This document shows positions 58,401 to 64,000 of a stretch of 64,000 bases of DNA, one piece after another; position 1 is the first letter of the stretch, and each line of letters opens with the position of its first letter. The notes below the pieces were generated by a model. The model had not been told where the DNA came from. It ran no database searches and saw only the letters and a list, made by a program, of their open reading frames with translations. The DNA is from Burhinus oedicnemus (Eukaryota > Chordata > Aves > Charadriiformes > Burhinidae). A program made the translations under genes and the position numbers. The DNA lies in assembly GCA_008921705.1 (NCBI GenBank), contig VFFE01007192.1, positions 658,617 through 722,616 of the forward strand, written 5' to 3'.

Positions 58401-61342
58401 ATTTTTACTATGACATTTCACAATTGAAGGTAAATTATTGGAAAATCTTGATTTATAAAAGCACATCAGCTTTTGGGACTTGTTTCAGAGCTATTGCTTC
58501 AGCACCATATGTATATTTATATCTAGATTTGTCTTCACTAGATCAGTTGTCCAGGTGGAACTACACAACTAAATCTGGTTTTGCAATTTATCTCAGCAAC
58601 CTCCCCATGATCTCAGCAGTCACTTAGCACCTTAATCTGCTAGTTGTCCAGGTTTAGACATAAAAAAATCCCCAGGTACCTAAATGACTTACTTTATAGG
58701 TGCACACAAGCTGCCTTGACTACTTCAGCCAAAAACACTTTGTAAACCCTGCCCAAATCCTGTTGATATTTTTCTCTGCTGTCATTTTAACTCCGCCCAA
58801 GTGTCTATAACACTTGTCCAGGCCTCGGGTTTAAAGGACAGTGCAAACAAAGAGGCAAGAGAGATTAGAATAAGGCAAGTCCATTTTTTTGGAGTGAAAA
58901 TTGCATAAATTTGTTTAAAGCATATATGAAGCTAGACGGGGACGAATAGGTAGGTACCAATCTCAGTGGACATTACAGTGAAGACAGAGGCTAAACAGGA
59001 AGAGAGAGGCTTGTTACTGAAAACAAAGTCTACATCCTGGTTCAGTAATGCCAGGTTATTAGCAAAGGGGAACTGAGGGACTGAGCAAGCACACGGATAA
59101 GTCAGGAGAGACGCTTAGTTATCAAGCTTTCATACTTACACCGACTAATTCTTGACAAGTATGAGGCCAAAAGGCCATAAGATATAAAATCTTTCAACTT
59201 GCGACTCAGTTTCCTTGTAATCATCACGGAGAGTGACTTGCAATCTTCTTTGGAAGAGGCTGACCCCAAAGGATATTCCCAGTGTACATAGCTTCCCTGG
59301 GGCATCTGTGAACGTTCTCCTCATCAATGTGGCTTCCACTTCCATGAGATTCTTTCTACCTGCATTTCTCATCACATTTAGCGATTTAATAAGCTTCAAA
59401 TTCCAAAGAAATGCATAAATGCTTTTGGAGAATATAGAAAATTGTTTACAAGCTTCCTCGTGAATCTGAAAATCTGTATGATTTTTCCTTTGCAAAAAGG
59501 ACTTCATACTACATGTAGTTGATAGTATCTAAAGGTGAATGTACATCTTGCACTCACCACAGGCTACCAGGAATTTCTAAGTGCTGTCTCTCCTCAGTGT
59601 TTCCCAGAACAATGTCTTGTAGGCATCATGTTACAAAGAAGTTGGTGGAAGCAGAGAGTAGTTGTTTACTCAGAGCCCTTCTGCAAGATGGAGATGTGAG
59701 AGTTTCAATGTACACAATATTTTGTTCAGGAGCAAGAGAAAAAGGTATTCATGGGAGAACATGGGGGAGACCTTCAGTCAGCAAGCACTAGTGAGCGTCT
59801 TGCACGCCTAAGGCTGCCCAGCCATTCATGGCAAGCCAAACAGATAGTGTGCATACAGGGAAAGTGGCTGGCTGGCCTGGGAATATTGTTCTCCAATTAA
59901 GAGGAATAGGGGGAAAAGAGAGAGTTGATTAAATGAACATCTTTATAATTTATAAAACTTACAATTAAGACCTTTTTGAGTCCTCATATATCCCATTTTT
60001 AGCTTTCCTCAGATAACCTGTCTAATATACAATATAAAAGACAAATGCTAGGTGTGTTAATGTCTCTGCCTTTTTTCTATGAAGGAATCCATAAACTCTT
60101 CTCATTCATCTAACCCTCCAAGTGAATGATGCCTTTTATTCACCACTGTGAGGGTCCCCTTCCCTTCCATAAGTTAGGCCTATTAATCTATAAGCTTTAC
60201 TAAAGAATTAAGGGTAGCCAGTGCACCAACAATAACACTAAAGCAAGGCACCATGTTGGTTTCTACCATCACTACAAGAGCTTGAGAGATTCCTGTCTCT
60301 TCATTCTTTAGCTTCCTAGTGAACTTAAGATTAACAGACCCTTCTGCCAAACACAGGAAAAACAGGCCCTGATAGTAGGAACGCGTGTCCCATCTACTCG
60401 TATAACAAGCAGAAATACAACACTATGAAGAAGGAAACTGATAAGCCACCCCAGCCTTGTCACAAGTGGCAGGATCATAGTTGAAACAGTCTGACTAGAG
60501 TAGCCATTCAATTAATTAACCCTGACTGCCCTAAAAGCAGAGTCCTATGACAGCTCAAGATCTGGTTCTGCTGCTTACAGGACATGCACCTTAATGCATT
60601 CTGCTTCTTGCATTTCATGTATTTAAAGCATCACACTGCACGTATTAAATAGTCCCTGGTGGAACTGAGTTGCACAAGATTTAAATGTCAGGAGTGAGGA
60701 AAGATTTCAGTTATTCCCCTCAAGCCTACTTACCTAAAGATTGTGGATTTGCCTCTGTTTCTAAAGAGCCATCAAATCTTTTTATACCAAGCAATCAGTT
60801 ATATTCTTTTTCCTTGGACTTCTTTTCAACTGGCATGAAATACTACTGTAAATGATTCTGCTGTGTATGCTTATTATACTTGTAGACTTGTTTCAAGATG
60901 TTCAGATGAAAAGCTCTGTACAACAGACTAGATACTGAAAAGATACAGAGAGCTAAACCTGAAAAATCAGATTCAATCAACATCCAGATTTTGCTTCAAA
61001 ATGATTACTAAATCCATCAGGCAATCGGTGAATATTTCAGTTGAAAAAGTTGTATTTAAAAAAAATATTCATCCTGAAATTTGGAAACAAAACGTCTTGT
61101 CCTTTCATTTCAAAATGACGGCGTGCCAATGAATCTACCTAGACTGGCTATAAAATAATCCCTTTTTTAGTCCATCTTTGATAGCCTTTTGCACCCACGG
61201 GCAGATTTCAATCAAATTTAACATTGGGTTGATGTCTCAAGCATCATAAAGTTTCTACAGATTAAGAAAAAGAACAACTTGATAGAGGAGAAAAAGGAAA
61301 AGTGACTGATAGTGTTGGGACTGAAGTAGAAGGGAGGGACAA
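55460..61342. other. AT-rich sequence with no recognised gene
   Basis: About 5.9 kb without recognised gene or transposon. The two longest non-repeat open frames in the window lie here (56071-56499 plus and 56843-57271 minus, 142 codons each). Neither shows a recognisable domain. GTTACCA and TGGTAAC form a short inverted repeat near 56968-56991. Confidence 0.6.
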
Positions 61343-61362
61343 GTGGGCTGAGCTCAGCCCAC
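61343..61362. repeat. 20-bp perfect palindrome
   Basis: GTGGGCTGAGCTCAGCCCAC equals its own reverse complement. It is GC-rich, unlike its surroundings, and is followed by GTCA, giving CACGTCA at the right edge. It could form a cruciform or be a dimer protein site; no function is shown. Confidence 0.92.
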
Positions 61363-64000
61363 GTCAGATGAGCAGTCAGCACTGATTAACTTACCTATCG
61401 GCATGTGCAAAGCTCCCCACTGATCACAGGACTGCTGACTCTTGCTCAGTGAAGGTGTTACGGGGACTTAGGAAGGGGCAGGGTCTGTTTCAGAACAGAA
61501 GAGGTGGACAGTGGGCCCAACCGCACCGTAAATCCAGCTTCCTTAGTGTATTGCCCATAAGAAAACTTTTGTCTTTTCAAGGTTCAAAGCAAAGAGAAAA
61601 GAAATGAAAACAACAACAGCAGAAAAAAGAATTCAAGAAAATAACTGGATGCTAATTTGATATAAACCAAAATATTTGCAGTGGTTTTGTTCAGCATTAA
61701 AAAGGAGGTTCATTTGTTTCAGTATGACCCAAAACAAGCCTATTATCCAATTTTTTACTTTGCCTACAGAATCAGTTATTCACACAGAGCTAAGCACATT
61801 ATGTAGTTGTCAACTCTGCGTAAATAGCCATGACAGAAACTCTGCCATAAAGTCCTGCACTGCAGTGCAAGCAGAATTCTTGCAAGAGGCATTGCACGTG
61901 CCCATGGGACAGTAGCCCAGCCACACAGAACTGGTTCCTATACTACTGTACCAGATACTGGTCAAATCTATATGTAAATTAAAGAGATGAGATATCAATA
62001 ACAACAGCAAGCGTGAAACAAGTTCGGGAGTCCTTGTATGTATAGTTTATAGAACAACAATTTTTCAAATTGACTTCCTGGACTTTTCTCTTTCTTCCTA
62101 CTTACAAGTTTGATGTGTGGCACATACAATGACAGGTTTACAGAAAATTCAGTCACTATGAGGACATCAATGGGACAGAAATAGGAGTTAGAATAATGAT
62201 TTTTTTTTCACCAAAATCAGCTAATATTGGCATTTTTATTTACTGTAGATATAAAAACAGCTCTACTATTTTGCCACTTAGGGCACCATGCTGGATGTAG
62301 TGCAAAAATGAAATTAAGATAGTCTTCACTCTTCAAAGATACTTTTTGAGATTTATTGATAATTTCATAATCACACTAAAATATTATGGCAACTGGATGT
62401 AAAAATTGTACAGGTCACCTGAAATTAGAGATGAAAAAGACAATTCAGTTGTGCTAGTTATTGTGGCATGTGTGTACGTGCATGACAGTGAAATTTCTTA
62501 ACTTGAGGTTGAGTGCTGTGATGTTGAGTGTGGAAATGTTATTTGGTTTTTGGACACTTTGCTATGTCAAGTGACACTTACAAAAAAAATTTATATCTTT
62601 TTCTACCAGATGTACAATATATAGCTTTCTAAGAAGGAATGCATTCGTTCAGTTATACTTGAAACACATTGCAGCAGGGAAAATATAATTTTAAGTGTAG
62701 TGAAATAAAATTTCCTGATACATATTAGTTATATGTACTGTACAACTTCATACTGAAACACTAGTATCTTCCTTTGCAGTGGTGTTATTAACCATCAGTA
62801 AAAGTTTATTTGACTTTTGCAAGAAAGCTTACTGCCGTTGAAGCCTTTGCCCCAGGTTGTATCCAAGTAGCTACCAAATATTATATCAAGGTGTTACCAA
62901 CTTCAAAACTACTAATTTTAGTTTAAAAAGCAATGAATTAACCTAACAAGCTGTGTTCCATTTTACGGTCTTCTCTTTGGCTATGTAAAATAAATTAAGC
63001 TAAAGACCAAGATACTAAAACAATGCCAAACTTAGCCAGGTTGATTTCTTCGGAAATCCATACGTCTGTATGTTTGCCTAGGTAGCAACCTCTCTTTGTC
63101 ATGTTGTGCATACACTGAGAGGAGTCAAAAAGGTTTTAAAACATCTTGAAAGACTGAAAAACTATTTTTGAACATCAGTAATCTCCAAACAATTCTCTCT
63201 AAATGGACAAGTTTTGTACAAGAAATAGCTGCTGTAAAGTGCTCTGACACAGCAGAAGCAGATTAACTTGCTGCTTAAATTCTGGATGCTACTAGAAATG
63301 AGTGACATTCATAACACAATATTCAGCTAAGCCAAAAACCTAAAACCCAGAATATACATCCTCTTTTTGTAAGTATGAATGTTGAGTTTGCAATAAATGT
63401 GAACTTGGGCAAAAATATAGTTTTAGACTCATTTAAATGTGATAGAATCAACTTTGTGCTACAGAAGATCATGAAATTAATTCTAAAGAGTCCTAGGTGA
63501 CAGCTATGAGATTGGAAGTATCAAAAGCTACATGCGAGTGAAAGTATTATGTTCTTACCTAAAGCCATGTGAAGTAACTGAACATTTTTAGGAAAAGCCA
63601 TCATGTTATTTCTTTTAATGCAATTTTAAGAGTAAAATTTTATAAAAATAGTCTTCCCTTACCAGTCAGCATTTGATCTTAAATTGAAACTATTAACCTT
63701 AATTTGTAACGTTATACTGTTGCCGTCAGTCTGACAATTATGCATTATGATTTCATGGTGCAACAAAACACATAGAATGCCAAGATAATCCTTTTAATTA
63801 GAATAAATGTAGTGAAGTAGGAACAGTAACACATGTTGGAATACTAATTGCTGTTATTTATATGTTTATCCATTGTCCTGATTATCCAACTGTTCTTATC
63901 TAGATCATTGGGCTGTATTAATGTGGTGAGAATAGTTCAGTCTTTAGCTAAAATGTCTTTTAATTTTACATGGCTGTTCTTCAGAGTTGTTCTCTTAAGA
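61363..64000. other. AT-rich sequence with no recognised gene
   Basis: No gene, transposon or simple repeat of note is recognised to the window end. Open frames stay below about 80 codons. Confidence 0.6.

Noticed and set aside
59145..59507. 120-codon minus-strand open frame
   Set aside because: No recognisable family, and it overlaps other short frames on both strands.

Overview
The window looks like non-coding DNA from a bird (Aves), most likely an intergenic or intronic stretch on a gene-poor, AT-rich chromosome segment. The main evidence is at least ten CR1 LINE fragments. Their 3' ends carry the avian CR1 tail (TGGAAGGGACC-type block on one strand) and terminal octamer repeats of the ATTCTATG or ATTCTGTG type. 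Two solo LTRs belong to a family I recognise from bird genomes; this recognition is from memory, not a search. No intact protein-coding gene, no convincing host exon, no tRNA or rRNA and no CRISPR array can be supported. The long open frames are either CR1 ORF2 remnants, frames through a purine microsatellite, or chance frames in AT-rich DNA.

Layout. 1-10130: AT-rich background with an ancient CR1-like tail (599-730), a CR1 3' end (2893-3108, minus) and a CR1 reverse-transcriptase scrap (5992-6183, plus). 10136-10663: solo LTR on plus, flanked by an exact 5-bp target duplication AGAGG. 14150-15830: a GC-richer island holding a broken Ty3/gypsy-type pol relic (pre-RT motif, RT first half, integrase piece); this is the most unusual object here. 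16872-16990: CR1 tail with a 14-bp inverted repeat at its edge. 19449-20271: second solo LTR of the same family, minus strand, flanked by GTTAG, with a 324-nt uninterrupted purine run beside its polyadenylation signal. 24849-27160: three older CR1 pieces on minus, including an endonuclease-domain fragment.

32020-34230: a 1.4-kb CR1 (minus) facing a short CR1 tail (plus). 34478-34615: an older CR1-like tail. 35230-35766: a possible further LTR. 43175-43405: an ancient MIR/L3-like amniote repeat. 43855-44270: CR1 minus. 45422-47823 and 52640-55459: two long plus-strand CR1 copies, both 5'-truncated in the endonuclease part of ORF2 and both broken by stops and frameshifts. The rest is AT-rich sequence with simple repeats and some perfect palindromes.

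Nothing here forms a working system. The window is a record of layered retroelement insertion: ancient amniote repeats and a Ty3/gypsy relic, then several generations of CR1, then LTR insertions that still keep perfect target duplications. By hand sum about 13 kb (roughly a fifth) is recognisable transposon sequence, which is high for a bird. Everything is read by eye; subfamily names, ages and exact ends need a repeat-library comparison.
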